Source of the DNA: Allacma fusca
Taxonomy: Eukaryota > Arthropoda > Collembola > Symphypleona > Sminthuridae
Direction of reading: 5' to 3'
Length of the DNA: 64,000 nucleotides
Assembly (NCBI GenBank): GCA_947179485.1
Contig: OX359247.1
Coordinates: 9,019,060-9,083,059, forward strand
Numbering within the stretch: the first letter of the stretch is position 1; each line of letters starts with the position of its first letter. This document shows positions 29,301 through 44,112 of the stretch, in pieces. The notes under the pieces were generated by a model that ran no database searches, was not told the origin of the DNA, and saw only the letters and a list, made by a program, of their open reading frames with translations. Made by a program: the position numbers and the translations under genes.

Positions 29301-32300
29301 ACATCCAATTTTCAAGAATTGCTCACTGCCACCAGGATGATGACGGAGACGACAACTAAAAACACATTCTGAGTTTCCAATGTTGTAATATGTCATTCCC
29401 CTTCCCGGACTATATGCCACCCTTCGGTCTGTGTCTGGATAGATATAGATACTAGGGAGTCGTCCATACCTCCTTGATATTTGAGTGTATCAACATCAAG
29501 GGGGCATAAATACCTTCTTTTTCCCACACTACCTCACCGTCCAGTCATCCCGGGTATCTGGTCATAGACGGGAATAGTACACATGTAGGAAATGCCAAGT
29601 GCATAGGGGCTTAGCCTTAAATTCCCAAGCAGTCGTTTGCATGAACATACGTGGCTATAAATATAGACGAGGCTGGGAAAACAGAAACAAGAGGAGGTAA
29701 AACAGGGCTAGTTCCACCGCACATTATTATGTAAATCGGTATTGATTACTCCTCTCACTCAGTCAGTGCACAATCCGGAATTCCATGGCTGGGAGAAATT
29801 GCTATCCCTGAGTCTTTCAACAGACTCAGCCCAAGAGGCTCCTGAATGGAATGCCTCATTGAAAGTAATTCTGGCATTAATTATATAGCAGTTCCGTCTT
29901 ATTAACCTGGAGGATTTTCCCATTTAATATAGGTTAAACATGGATGAAGTTGTTTCCGAGCATAAATATTTATCCTATTTTGTTCCATATCAAAAGATGA
30001 TGGTGAAAGCGGAAATGTCAGCTTGAATGACCTTTCTCCAAGTAACTGTGCAAAATCCTGTGCAGTCTTCCCTTGTGTGGGGGACAGTTGTAGCACCAGG
30101 GAAAAGAGAGGAGGAGGGAGAAAGTTAAAGTATTTAATACAAAAATGAATATTTATACAGATGTTAGAATTTTGTCATTATGGGGTTTACAATCTCGTCG
30201 GCCTTGAAGAACCCTTGTGTTTGATAAAATTAGGAAAAGTTGTAATTACTTGGATTGTCAGTGAGACACACGTAAATATGTAAGTACGGCATATGATCAT
30301 GCCCGGTTGGATGTAGGAAACGTGAATTATGCAACAAATAGTGTGCAAGGAGTGAGTGGAAAGTGTTCCATTATAGGACTCTTAACTAGTGTGGCAGGAT
30401 GGTTTCGAGCGTATCTACTATTTACACTCATGTACTCTCCCACTCCATGCCTTCTCCACGTCCTTTCTCTCTGCCTGCAGTGTTTACAAAGCAATATTCG
30501 AAACAGGATCGAGCTTCATTTACATACCATCAAATTATCTCGTGCTGCTACTTTCTGCTCTCAATCTTTTAAAAGGGTTTCATTTTATTTGCCACTTTTC
30601 ATCTCCCTTCATCTCCCTCCCTCAGCATTGAGTACTATTGTTACCAGAGTTTTCTCTGTAACTTCATCCGAACAAAACAACTTTCCCTCCATGGACGTCC
30701 CACGACCATATGTACCTAACCATGTATGTAGGTCCAAGGAGAAAAGGAGATCTTGTAACAGCTAAGAAAACTCACTTGGGACAAGAGTGTACAGGAAAAG
30801 AGTTGGGAATTCTACAGACTCATACATGCATTATATACACCCAAACAAGGCTAATCTTAAAGAGCCTCTTTAGTAAGGACGTGAGGAACAAATGGTATCC
30901 AAAGAGGAGGAAGATTTACGAGGAAACTCGGATCCTTATATTATATCCTCTCCTCCAACTTTGGACAACACAGCTTTACAATATCCCCTCCTTAATATTT
31001 AAAAACATTATAATTTATGCCCTTCAACCCAAACCTAACCAAATTAGAAGCCCAGGTTTTATGAAAAAGTAATTACTCAAACCCTACACATGATAAACAT
31101 GTGGTCACCTCATGCTCAGAACAATGAAATGTACCTACATACATGCAGTCATGAGTAATTAGCTTAATTTTTCCCCTTTAATTTTGATTCAAAATATTTT
31201 ATTACAGATAAAAATTGCTCTTGTCAGAGCCCCCTTAGCAGTATCTAACCTCTACGGGAATTTTAATTTGATCCTTTGCTCTAGGTTTTTTTAGGAGGCG
31301 GAAAAAAGAATATGAAAAAAATAGGGATCTAGCTATGATAGGCACAGTAAATAAAAAATTATCTGGAGACAAGAGACTGTGAATACGTCAGTGGGGAAAA
31401 CCCAGTGTCAAAATGTAACATTTGTATACACATAAGCAAAGAGCCCTAGAGATAGTGAATGGACCAAAAGAACAACCTCTGTTGATTTGACTAGCTCCAC
31501 TGTATGGCAGGGAGACTGTAAAAATCTCCTCGTTGCTAAAACATTGGAGAAATATGGTAGGAGGAGATACGTCAATAGTATCTAATGGTTTGAAGAAATT
31601 TCATATAAACATACTATACAAAAACTCCTAGGAAGGAGCGAATGGAACCACAGGGATTCAAGGATCCCGACTTGGTTTTTCCTTCCTCCTACAAACATAT
31701 ACACGCCAAAGTAACTCCTGGTTCACGCACGTGCTCATCCTGAGTGCATAAAAGAGTGAGCAACCTTATTAAATCATAATGAGGTACAGATACATGGGAA
31801 GGAGAAACATGGTAAAAGAAAGTGAGCCAGGGAAAACATTTTCCTGAAATAAGTAAGGACCAGGAGCCAGGCACTGGGTCCCGATGTGCTTCAAAAACAA
31901 ATACTCACAGAATTTTTCCTCCTTTAGATACAATACAGACTCATATGGTTATAGAGTTCCTATTTTAAAATCCCAGACCCACTCCATAGTTGCTACAAGC
32001 TCATGAAGCTTTAAAACCAATGTAGTTGCACACCTTTTTCCCTATTGAAAAAAATCCTAGACTTGGGTACGTACATACATAGATACTCTACATATGTACA
32101 TGCATCCATACACGCGTATGCATCTACAATATGCAGGGATATCTATACGTAAGTACTCAAATGCATACTCACACCATCCTCTTCAGATTACGACACTCGA
32201 CTTCAGACACTCAAGTAACGACTTCCTAATGTACTGTAGTAAGTCTGAAAGGACCTGCATGCCTGTATAGACTTGTACATACACTTGGAATTTTTAGAGC

Positions 32301-33949
32301 CTGCCGGGAAAAAACTTGGGAATCCTCCACTTGAAGGAAGGGAGAAAAAGTAGGGATGGAAAACCGGAGTGTACTGGAGCTCAGTCAGGCACAACCTCTA
32401 CTACAGGGAGTGAGTCCCTTGTAGTGCTCTCCTTCAAGCCCTAAAACTATACATGGTTATGCTTCTTTATAAATGTATTTAATTGTAAATATATTTGAAT
32501 TCCATTACAGAGCAGAAGGATATCCCTCAGTCTGAGATGAATTCCTCCGGGGTTATTTCACTTTCCTTTCAGTCTGTTTGTGTCTCTCCCAGTCTCCCTC
32601 CGCTCCTCTCATTCCCTCTATCGATTTGGCAATAGTTCCAATGACAGAGAGGAAAAGAACCAGACGGAGTCCCAACACTTGAGTTTACCTGGAGCTGAAT
32701 ATTAAATTACAAATGCCATTCGTTCCATAATTAACTTCACTGTTCATAATATCAACCATGTTGAAATAATTGGAATACGTGGATATTGCTTAGACCTTAT
32801 TCACTGTTCATTCCTAAGTTCTCATTTGATGTGCAGAATTCATCCGAGCGGAACTGAAAGCAGGAGTTTTTTTCCACATTATTTTCTCCATTTAGATAAA
32901 TCTCCTCAGTACTTCCACAGCTCTTGGACTAATTACACGGCTCTTGTCACCACCTCCATAGCTTCAATCCAACTCAAGCCCTTCATTTCAGGGGGGAGGG
33001 GGAGCACAACAAACAACACATGGAAAGATATCAACTCTGTAAAAAAGGAGTATAATTGGACCTCACATAGTCCCAGAACTATCTATTCCTCGAGGTACTT
33101 TCACACAGACTCTCAAAAAGGTAGGGAATTGTGAGAAGTTAAATTACAGAGCTTACAGTATGAGGAACCTCCTTGGTGAGACTCTTCCGTTTTGCTCCAG
33201 GCATAAGGCTTGGCAAACTCAGCAGGAGTCTAGACAATCTACATTGATCTTAAAGGTTAGGCAGAGTGTAGACGATCCTGAACTTAATGATACTACAGAG
33301 CGACCTTTTCATGCCTTTCCGCTCTTTTTCCTGGGATCGATTCCCTTAGCATAGTTCTTCCTAGCGGTAGATACAAATAATGTGATGGAAATCATTTTGT
33401 ATTTGTGCTCCTACCCTATTACCGGTGTATACTGTAAGCAATGTACACATGATTTTTCAATTATTTGCTTACATTTTTTCCAGTGCTTTTGTTATAGATA
33501 TTGCCAGGGCTCCACACAATCATTCAAAAGGGGCTGGCAATTTATGAGCGTCAATGTACTGTATTATGAAAAGTGTTTTTTTTTGGAAATAAAAAATTTT
33601 AATCCTAAAATTGGGGGACGGAGAGAAAGACGTCAATACGGTGGAGAATTCCCTGGGGTTCGTGGGATAGCTGGACATAATTACGTAATTGTATATTTAT
33701 ATGAAATACTATTTGGGTTACTCCCACCCTAATTTCAAACGTTAGTAGTATCTACTTAGGCTGTCAGTGGTTCAATCATTTCGGAAATAGCGTCGAGCTC
33801 AATGGGTTTGCTGTGTTCGTGTTCATTTGGGCAGGAAGCATGTTCTTTTGGGCCAGGGATCAAAATTACCTTCTGCAGAAATGATTGATTCAAAAATCTG
33901 TTAAAGTTCACTTTAGCTTTCGTTCTTTTTAAAAGTTACCTCTAATTGT

Positions 33950-34930
33950 AAATAAACACCGAGCCAAGGTTTGGGGAACAGGTGAGGAATTCACACGTAC
34001 ATAAGTACTGACCACAAGTGAGTGGAGCACAATGACATTTAGTAAATATATGGACGGAATGCTAATTATTATTTTAATTCCTCATTGGAGTTCCTCATTA
34101 CCTCAATGATTACCGACAATGAATTACCATTAGATTTATAGGTCGCTCATTTAGGCTTAATAAATCACATATGTAGCTCTCAAATATATACTATTTTGTA
34201 ATAAGAAATTGATTAGAGGGATAAATTATAAAAGACTCGTTACTTCAGCCTGCCTTAATAGGAAGTCATTCCAGCCGCAGAATGATAAATAAAATTGCAT
34301 CTAATTACTTGCGTGAGTGCACGTTTGCAAAAGCTCATTTCCTTGCTTCCCGCTGAAATTTCCAGTACACCTGATTATTAGCAAGAATAAACAAGGACCC
34401 CAGTAACAGTAACGCAATGAATTACAGATTTAACTACGATGAAATTATAAAACCCCCAATAACTATAAAATAACTCCCAACGTACTGAAAGGCATTATTC
34501 TTATCCGTGTACTTTGAGTAAATGTGCCGCTAACAATTTACCCAGAACTGTAACTCTGTTACCGGTAATTACTGTATTCAAACTCAATGCACTCTGAATT
34601 TATGTACAAGAGATATGTAATTATGTATGTATGTGCGTACACAAATTGGAACTGTTACATAAAAATATTCAATAGGAAACTATGCCAATTAAATTCGTAC
34701 CTCCTTTTAAAATCTCAGGTGCTCTTTAAGATTTCCTAAAATAACCCGGAACTTCTTGCTCATTTCATTCTCAAAATAGACGGAAATTCAAAGAAGACAA
34801 TTGAGACGGTTGTCTAATATTATATACTTGTAATAGTAATTATTAATATAAGGAATGTAACATTCCACACGAGGAATTCTGTACAAAAGAAACGGGAAGA
34901 TTATTTATTCAAATTCTTTATTTCATAAAA
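33950..34930. other. AT-rich island with many homeodomain-type cores
   Basis: This kilobase lacks long microsatellites and the GGNGAAAGT motif common around it, and is dense in TAATTA, ATTA and TAAT cores. No open frame of note crosses it. Such texture is seen in cis-regulatory modules and conserved noncoding elements, but AT-richness alone also produces these cores, so a regulatory role is only a suggestion. Confidence 0.3.
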
Positions 34931-37900
34931 GGTTTTGAAGAAGAAGCTTAAATAATGCGGTTACACAAAGTGGGATGGAGTAACGTCATGAATTAACAAT
35001 ATTCTGCGCTAGTCCCAGTGTAACATGATACGAGACCGACATTTCTGATAAAGCTGTCGCATTTGTAAGGAAGGATTGTTCATAAAGATGAAATGCACTG
35101 TCAATTAAAACTGGAGAAATCAAAAACAACAAGTAAGACACGTTGGGAAGGAACGTGCGAGCTGGGGAGAAAACCAGCAGATGGAGAAAGAATAGATTTC
35201 AAAGTTCTTGTTTGAATCTGGGAGTAAAATGAAGACCTATTAGGATGGCATACCCTTAAGCTGAAAAGCGGAGAGATTATGTTTGAAGAAATCTATTATG
35301 AAACTTTTGTCTTTCATGTAAGGAGAGTGGAGAGGAAACGGCGATGGTTCAAATGACGATTAGATAAGAATTAGACGAGGACTCTGGTGAGGGAGACAGA
35401 TACGACGATCATGTCTCTTTACTTTCTCCGAGTCTTGACAGTTCCAATGAGAGCGGCAGGGAGAGGATGAGGAGAAAGCGGAAAGGAAGGAGAGGAAAAA
35501 TTGAGATTTTATGTTGACCGAATCAGCACTTTTGAGACTCGTTGTGAAAAGGAAAAGATCACTTGAGATAGTTGCGATTCGGATTTTCAATAAAGATTCG
35601 AATGGAAGGTAAGCATAAGAACACTAGTAATGGAGCTATTCTCATCCGTTTGCGGCTTCTTATTTCCAGACTCTCCTTTGTAAGTTGGGTTTCGTTTTTA
35701 CGCTCCCCTGGGCTCTTCTCCGAGTGCATATGAGTGTCCTCTTAGAAGAATCTGGAAGTCTATCACTTATCCTAGCTCTTATTTTCTAACGGTCCGAACT
35801 TTGACGAAGTCTCAAAATGAGTGAAAGTTTGAGCAGTTTTTTCTTCCACTAAAAATTCTGCAGAGCAAGGTGAAAGTCTACGGAGAAAGCTTACGGAGAA
35901 AGTCCATCTAAAGATAACTGTTTTGTAAACAATCTAACATGTGAGAAATATTTGGATGCAGATATTTCTATGAAATTCATTTGTTTTCCAGAAAATGTTT
36001 ATCTTTACCTCACTCGCCGTAACTACATTTGGTTCAAAATCCAAGACAGGCTCATAATATCCGTCTTGCTTAATGCACAAAATGTCGCGATTGTTTCTGG
36101 TTACTTAAAAACTTGCTGGAAGTTTTTTCGACAAAAGAGTACGATGTGTAGGAAGAGCATGGTGTAGTGAGTACGCTGACTTGAGCTACTCATGTCTATC
36201 TTGAAGAAGGAGAAGGAAGGAACAAAGCCTTGAGAGAAAGGCTTAGAGGAGCATGGACAAGTGGAGAAGTACTTTTGCAAGAGAAAAACTCTGAAAGCTT
36301 TCTCAGTTCTTTTCTTTCAAGTCTCCGAGGAATTTTGCCAGATCTAAAACCTAGTACGAAAGCATTCCGCATGTTCCCCAATAAGGAAACCCGAGTTACC
36401 AGGTAAAGACTATACGAAGTAAATGTTTTCTCCTAGCAATTTTTCCTAGGCGTACCTCAATCTCACGTACAATTGTGCTTTCACCTTCCTTCTTTCCTAT
36501 ATACTCCCAACTACTACATTTTCTCTCTGCTTTCTTCCCCTTTCCTCCCAATCCGACCTTCCTCCCGTGCAATACACATTTTATGCAATTTCAATATGAA
36601 CATTGTAGCTTATCATTTATGTATTTGTAATTTTATGGCAGTCCTCCTTTCTTCCATCCCTTCTGTTTATTATTTTATCTGCATATACAAGGAGGAGGAA
36701 GGAGAGCTGAAAGCTTAAACAACCCCTAAACAAGCGTCCAAACTTTCATTCCTTTCTCCCTGTTGTAAACTTCCCATCGACTTTTTCATTTTAAATTCTG
36801 CATTAGTGAAAACAATTCTGGAGGCAGGGGCTTAACCTACGTCATTCCCTCTGTTACAGGTTTCAAAGTAATGGCACTGCACTATACACATTTGACTTTA
36901 TTGTACATATGTATCTATTATAACCATCCGGATTTGAGCACGGCATTCATTCATGGAGGGAACTCCGTGGTGAATTTCCAACCATAGGTAAAGTCTTAGT
37001 ACATACTGCATTGGTTTACATCACCCAAGCCAGATTTTCTCTCATTTTCCAATCCTTTTAGAGCAATGAGAAAATATCCTGAGGCACACACAAGAAAAAA
37101 TATTACAATTATTGGAATTGATTTCATGGGTGTGTCAAAACGAGAGGAACCGGGAGCGAAGTTACTTTTTATTTTCGACTTTACTCCGTCCATAAAAATC
37201 AACCAAATGTACTTAAAGCGTGTGGAGCAGGAGCTCATAGGAGAGTGTGCTTGGGCAATGTATCATTATCAAACTCCTGCAATCAATGTTATTTGGGCCG
37301 TTATCACATTCGATAATGCTTCCCTTCTGCAGTAACATGTTTCCCTTCAAGATCGTATGCTGAGGAATTAAAACTAACAATACCTACGTATCTGTGGGAC
37401 TTAAAGCAAAGTGAAAGCTTTTTTTCTATGAATTCAATACAAATATCTGCTATGTTCATATTGTATATCTTTATACGGGGTGATTTTCGAAAACGCATCA
37501 CGCAGGTATCGTATTTCTAATTATTGTATTTGTAAAAATACTGAAACTCGGCTGAAAATCCACCTCATATTGTCACTAATTCTTTTGGGATTATTGACCT
37601 GATTTGGGAACGTGGAAGCTTGTGTTTTGGTGTGTGTGGCCGGAGATGAAAGGAAATAACCTCGGAGTTGATGGTTTTGGATTCATTACATAGAGGAAGA
37701 GGAGAAGGTACGCAGGAGCAGTGCATATGTACATACATAGATAATATACATAAGGTAACTCTGTAATTACATGTACGGCAGGTTTCACCTGTCAAGGTTG
37801 TTTACAAGGTTGTTGCTTTCACTCCTTTGAACGTCCCACTTTTTCATGCTGGGAGATGCCAGCAAACCTTCAATTGATTCTATGAATTTCTGTGGGGCTG

Positions 37901-40900
37901 CATATATGGAAGGGAGAGATACTCAATAAGCTTAATGGCAGCTATAATTCCATATCCAAAACACACATGGAGAATGAAATTGGCGGGAGGACGAGAGACA
38001 AATCGTCTGATTTTCCAAGAACTTATTACGGGAGCTTTGAGGAACCAAATGGGAGGGAATTACAGACTGATGAAGGTGCGAATGAGTAGTGGCTAGGCAG
38101 GGTGCTCGAGTGCTCATAGATCAATCGCTCAACTACACAATGGTGATGATATGGGCCGGTGTGTGAAGGATTTTCCTTTCCCTCTCCTCATGATCTTATG
38201 CGGTTCACACTGAAACTTCTCATATGACTTCCTACAGATATGTACAACAACTTCGGACTGATACAAGTATCTATCCCTATGACCCGGGCTCTAAAGTAGT
38301 CAGGCATAACAAAGCCATTAGCATATGGGTAATGGCTTTTGCTTCTCGGATTTCACTCGGCTCAGCTAGGAGAGGAACCCTTGTGTGTAATAACTTCACT
38401 TCTTCATCCATAGTCTCAACCATAGGTACTGGGCATTGTGAATGCCTTCAGGAACTTTCCCATGACTCGGCTTCATTGATGAGTTGAATTTCTTTATGAA
38501 TTTTCCCATAGATATGCTTACAGATAGATATTATTAAAGCCAGTACATAGTCCAGGATCTGAAATCTCATATGTAGGACCTGTACGACTGTTAAAATAAA
38601 ATAGGCTCTATTTTTGGCTTTTGTGTGCACACCCTGACAAAAGACTTGTCATGAGCAAACATTTACCTGTCCCTTTCAATCCCCTATATACACATACACA
38701 GGCTTTGTAACATTAATCCTGCTTTTCATTATACCGTCCTTGATTGTCAATCTCTAGCCTTCCGTTGCAGTAGTAATTACAGCTCATCCCAAACAAAATT
38801 TGATCAGACGGCTAACTTGAATTTCACATTTCCCAAACATAATTAAACTGAAAATGAAAATCTTCAAATGAACTTGTTCGGTTCGGCCCAAAAATTTGTA
38901 ACTCCTGAAAATTTCCAGAGTAACGGAGAAAGTCGAGTCTGGTAAGGTTCCTGAGCAATTGATCCCTGTCTACGTTGAGAAGGGATCTCTGCAACATGTG
39001 AAAGGCACAGAAATTACTTTCCTATTGATTTTTTTTTGAATGTACATACTTTAAAGAAGGAACTTCAATCTAGTTACAGAACCTTGAAGAACTATTGGCA
39101 TGTAATGGAAACCATTTCCAGTTTGATGTAAACTAGGCTCGACATCCCTCACTTATTTTTCGTAAGCGTGCATGTAATTAGCTATGTACATATATCGATG
39201 CTCAGACACAATTGCAAATGATCAGGAACAACTCTAGAAAAAACTTGGATCTGCTTCCGTTGCTTTTAGTGTTATCCGAAACTAATTCCTAACTTTGTTC
39301 CCGGTTACAATTTCTGGTTTTACTCAGGACGAAGAGGGTGTCTGGGAGAGACAGGGAACTTGTAACACAGGGCCGGGATACTAGCTGTGCTGTATCGTGT
39401 ATGCACAGATGAAGATCTATCCTCCGAATCTTATGAGCCTATATGTACATAGGTATATCTATATGTATATATGTATACCGGTAAATAATAATATTAATAA
39501 TGCAGAGTAGTAGCCTAACGTTCCCAGGGAAAGTGCTTCGTAGATTATATATATTTTAAGGAATGACGTGACTCCATATAGAGTGAAAGTATCCCGTTAG
39601 CCCTTATAGGAACCTTGAAAATTTTCGATTTTCAGCTGGGATGAGATGAACGAGAGGAAAAGTTGTCTGCCGAACCACTTTTCCAACCCCACCATCATCA
39701 ACATGCATTTTCGGAGACCCGGATGTGGCTTCATCCCGCACGTTCTCCAACTGATTTTCCTACGTATTTTATCCCTTGCTTAAGACCTAACTCCCCCGTC
39801 TAATGCCTTTCTCCCTGGACTTTATCACGTGCTGGTGCCTTGGAGCGAGGGAAAGCTCCCCCCGTTGTACTTTCCCAAGATTCTGGTGTTTGCCCCCAGT
39901 CTCGTCTGAATATTGTTGAGGTTAGCGATTCTCAGGAGTGAATGAGAAGGGGAATTCCTGTGCTTTCAGGAAACACATCCATAAGACAGAAGACATGGAT
40001 GGTAAAATTGTGATAAATGTGAGGCTGATGAGGAAAATAAAAATAAAGAGATTAGACAATCACTTTTATTAGAGTAAGTGGGGCTGGGTTTACCTCCAGA
40101 GATGAGCTCAACTCATCTCAAGTGAACCTTGTTTTTCCAACTTGCTGACGAGGAGTAATTTAATTTATGTATATTTAATAAGCTCAAAGGGTTTGACGTG
40201 AAACCACAGTTTTGTGGCTTATTCATTATTCAGACTAACTGGGTTCTATGCATGGGCTTCCCCCCTATCCCACACTCCTAAGACTTCATATTTTTAGACG
40301 TCTAATTTCCTGTGTATGCTCAAATCCCAAGTATTTATGTGCGGGTGAGGTGGAGGATTGTAAAAAATAGAAATAAAAACTGGATTGTAAAATTGTTCAA
40401 TTCTGGAGCCGAGGGCTGGGCGGGATACAGTGTTTACTATAGGGAAAAGAGAAGGAGGCCTTCAGCACGATGAGTTCTCGCTCTCTTTCACTTGAGATTT
40501 ATTACTTGGTCGTTTATACTACAGCCCCATGCTGAACAATGTACGGCTGTAGTGCTTTCCGTGGAAGGAAACTTGAAATGACTAGAAAATATTCTTCCAC
40601 AGATGCCATCAACCTTGAAATGAAAATCCTATAATGATGTAGCTACGGCGGGAGAGAAAGAGTAAATACAAAGGAAAATGGGATCAACCTCCGGAGTTTA
40701 GAGTACAGGCCGGTGACTAAAGCAAACTTCCAGGTTTGAGGAGGCTGGGCCGAGCCTAGTCCTATATATGTATGTAGTACCTGGCCCTAGTCCGCATATC
40801 ACACAAACCTTCCTTAACCTTTCGACAAGTTTGGAATATCAACTAGGAAATTTGATCCCAGACCTGCCAAAAACCTTGTGGGAAAATATGGACGGCTACA

Positions 40901-42810
40901 AGCCCCGCATATTTTCCGGAGGGAAGGGGTTAAAAAATCCTGCACCATCTCCAGATTAGAGCTGGAAAGAATCCATAAATTTTTTATAGCCATTGAAAAA
41001 AAAACCCATGGTTTAAACAGGCCAGGTAAGGAATCATTACTGACTTGACTCCAAACCTCAGAACCACAAAAACATCATTGACCAAAATCCTCCTGACCAC
41101 GAGCTAATTTAATAAACATGCATTCAATGAAGTACCTGTGAGGTTTGTAAGCCTGTCTGTAATAATTGTCTCTAATCCAATATCATTCCTTACTTTGTAA
41201 ACCAAATCCCTTGATGGGAAAATTAAATTGGATTTTAGGACACATTCTCTCACTCTGCCTCACTCTCTTTCTCCGTCTCTCTCTCTCTCTCTCCCCAGTG
41301 TCCACACATATGTCAAAATGTTTGAGACAATGTAAACCTTTTTTTAAAACCTGAATCCCTAGTAGTCGAGTTTACAACAAGTTGAGGACGTGCACACACA
41401 CGCACAGCAGAAACGGCCTAACAGAAATATCCCCTTAACTCAGTTTGTTCCAACTTGCGAATGCCAGCTGACAAATAGAAAAGAAAAATAGCTTGGTGAA
41501 AGTTAGGGAGTGTGTGTATGTACCCTGCCCTGCCAGTGTTTAGACTACAGGATGAAAAAAGCCAGGGGTTTTACTTGTACTGAAATGATATTAAATGTGT
41601 ACGTAACTAGAGAGGACGTTGAGACAAATGGATGTGGTATGTAGGAGGCTTAGGAGAATTGTAGCTTCAGCGGAGAAAGCTACATACTATAGATACATGG
41701 CTCTTGTAGACATATGTATGGACGGATCCTGACATAAGCATTAACTATTACAATGTCTATACTCCCATACACTCATATATAGATACTTACACCCTTGAAG
41801 CCAAGAGGAAGCTCATAGGGTTCCAGGGAACGTTCCTCCCAGCCGTTGGATGGGAAGTATGTAGATGGAAGTTTAAAACTACCTGTGTTCACCATGAGGT
41901 ACTAATGTTCCAAGGTATGTCTACATAGGAGTGAGGGGAAAGTGTATGAAGCTTGTATTTACAAGCACATGCATATACATACATAGATACATATATAGAT
42001 ACATGCCCAGTATTACAGCCCGCCCTATTTTATAGTACAAGTCTCCTGTGAACGAATTTCTAGAGTGTGAGTTTTAAACTAGTTCCACCGCGCGGGCTCT
42101 TTTCCACGGTTCCTCAAAGTACACAGACAAAGCGTAAATTAGAACCTACGCTTTCCCTTCTTTCTTCGCTCTCCTTCCACTTTGTTCCGCTCTCAAAAGT
42201 ATACGGATATGTGATGGGGATTTCAGAGGTGAGATATATATCCTGAGAGTAGATCTCCCTATACATTTATAAGTCCATGAATGTATCACAGTAATGCCAT
42301 TCAGGTTTTGAGCAATACAAAGTTAAGCATAACGAAGGGTCTAAAGTTGAAGGAGGAATTTGAAAAGTGTGTACATTCTGTGTACACATGGAACTTGGGA
42401 GTGTATGGATTTGCCCTTGTTTTATATGTATATATATGTGTAGATACATATGTGATGGAGTAGTAGATAGTAGAACGTAGAACTGTGAAAACCTCCATTT
42501 TATCTGCTGTAGCATTTTTGAGTATCTATGTTTAGAAGTAGGCACACATACATATCTGGATAAGATAGCTGAGTTTACCGCATACATTTACGTACGCGAA
42601 TTTAGAAAGCTGTAGGGAAATGGGGTGTGCAAAAGAATAGAGTTTCAGTTCGTGGACAAACTGACGATGTTGTGCATGCTCCTGAGTATGTATGTATGTG
42701 TGTGTAAGCGTGTGGTGTATAAGTAGGTGACTACAGGATCTACTTGGAGACACAGACTGAGTCGTGCTCCTTCCCGTGTTGGTGTATTATGTACATATGT
42801 ATGTAGGTAC

Positions 42811-42834
42811 GTGTGTGTGTGTGTGTGTGTGTGT
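42811..42834. repeat. GT microsatellite
   Basis: GT dinucleotide run directly after a GTACATATGTATGTAG palindromic stretch. Confidence 0.9.
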
Positions 42835-43189
42835 ATAAGTAGCCAGTGAATTGCATTGGTACTCACACCCGAAAGGAAAGAATTGTTTGAATGGGATAAG
42901 GAATTGCAGCCGGCCCATTACAATACAAGTCGTAGGTTAGGCCATGATTGTGTTATGCCCAGGGAAAGGGTTTCCTCCGTATGTTCCTTCCCTATGTATA
43001 AACTCACATGGGGAAATGTGTTGGTTGACACAAGTAATGCTATAAATCAGGGAGAAATGTCTTTTGAACAGAAAAGACTTGATTCGCAACACAGTAAATC
43101 ACTTCAGGAGTTCCCGATACACTTCTACAGATTCTGAATAAATAAGCTTTTACATATTGGAGCGAAGGTGCATTTATCTTGGCCACCTG

Positions 43190-43191
<2 letters not shown>

Positions 43192-43220
<29 letters not shown>

Positions 43221-43240
43221 TCTCTCTCTCTCTCACTCTC
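43192..43240. repeat. CT microsatellite
   Basis: CT run with two CTTT interruptions, about 49 bp. Confidence 0.9.
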
Positions 43241-44060
43241 TTCCTCACTCTTTTTGTGAGATTTCAGGCAGAAATGTGTTTTCCTCTGCTGTGTCCCTAC
43301 ACCCATAGGGTTGGAAGTTGTTATAAAATGTGTACGATGTTGTTTGTGTTTGTAGTCACCGAGCCACTGGAAACATAGGTCTTTTCATCATTTTTACTTT
43401 CCTTTCCGCTGCGCAAGAGAAACGTCTCAGGAATTAAACATGCATAGCCATGCAAAAGGTGTTGCCTCTCTCTCTCTGTCCCTGTAATGTGTGGGAGATG
43501 GGAGAGTGTCAGATCCATGTGTGGACATTTTTCACCATAAAAATTCTCCTGAAAATCATACCCAACGCTACATTTTCACCTTTACGGGTTCCCTCACGGA
43601 ATTCTTTTAGTCATATTGCAAAATATCGTATTGGAGCCATGCTGAGGAAATCATGCGGTTGGTTTCCTTCTATTTGGATATAAAAGTAGAACCTCAGATT
43701 TCCCCCTTTCTCTCACATGCCACACGATCGATCAAATATTTCCCGGAGTGCAATTTTCCAATCCGCCGGCAGTCGGTGACTTTCCATGTAAATATTTGGG
43801 GCAAGAGGAGAAGTCGTGGGAAGATTAAACTCCGGGACTATTTTCCCTTCACGTAACTCCAATCCCTACACAAGGTATTTGTATTTCTTTTTCTGCTTTC
43901 ACCTTCTCAAAAGTGAAAGTCCGGAGGTTTATAGTCACAGGAGGAGTCAAGGGTATGTCCGAGAGGTCCGCCTTCAAAAATTCCATAAAAAATATTTTAA
44001 GTCAAAAATATTTGTACAATGCTTTAGCACCAGTACAATAGCAACCCACTTGTTTATTTC

Positions 44061-44112
44061 CTCCCCCCCCCAGTGTATCTATCTCTGTGTTCATTTACTG
44101 AGCGGGGGGGAG
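44061..44112. repeat. C-run/G-run hairpin
   Basis: A run of nine C followed by AGT pairs with ACTG and, after a 3-nt bulge, a run of seven G followed by AG. The loop is about 26 nt. This is a GC-rich stem in otherwise AT-leaning sequence; no gene is associated. Confidence 0.5.

Larger units (their letters stand above)
13200..33950. other. Gene-poor noncoding region, middle part
   Basis: No supportable gene. The two longest open frames lie on opposite strands at about 15.95-16.8 kb, overlap each other and cross a CA run and a CTTC repeat; I treat them as chance. A pyrimidine-rich stretch at 17.9-18.35 kb is open for 141 codons but has only low-complexity Ser/Leu/Phe content. The rest is AT-leaning unique sequence with microsatellites. 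Confidence 0.6.

Noticed and set aside
30307..30765. 152-codon plus-strand frame
   Set aside because: No domain, no consistent splice context and mixed low-quality composition; within chance expectation for the window.
37066..37335. 89-codon plus-strand frame after a pyrimidine-AG acceptor-like site
   Set aside because: Many frames of this length are expected by chance; the opposite strand is also open, and no partner exon or domain is seen.
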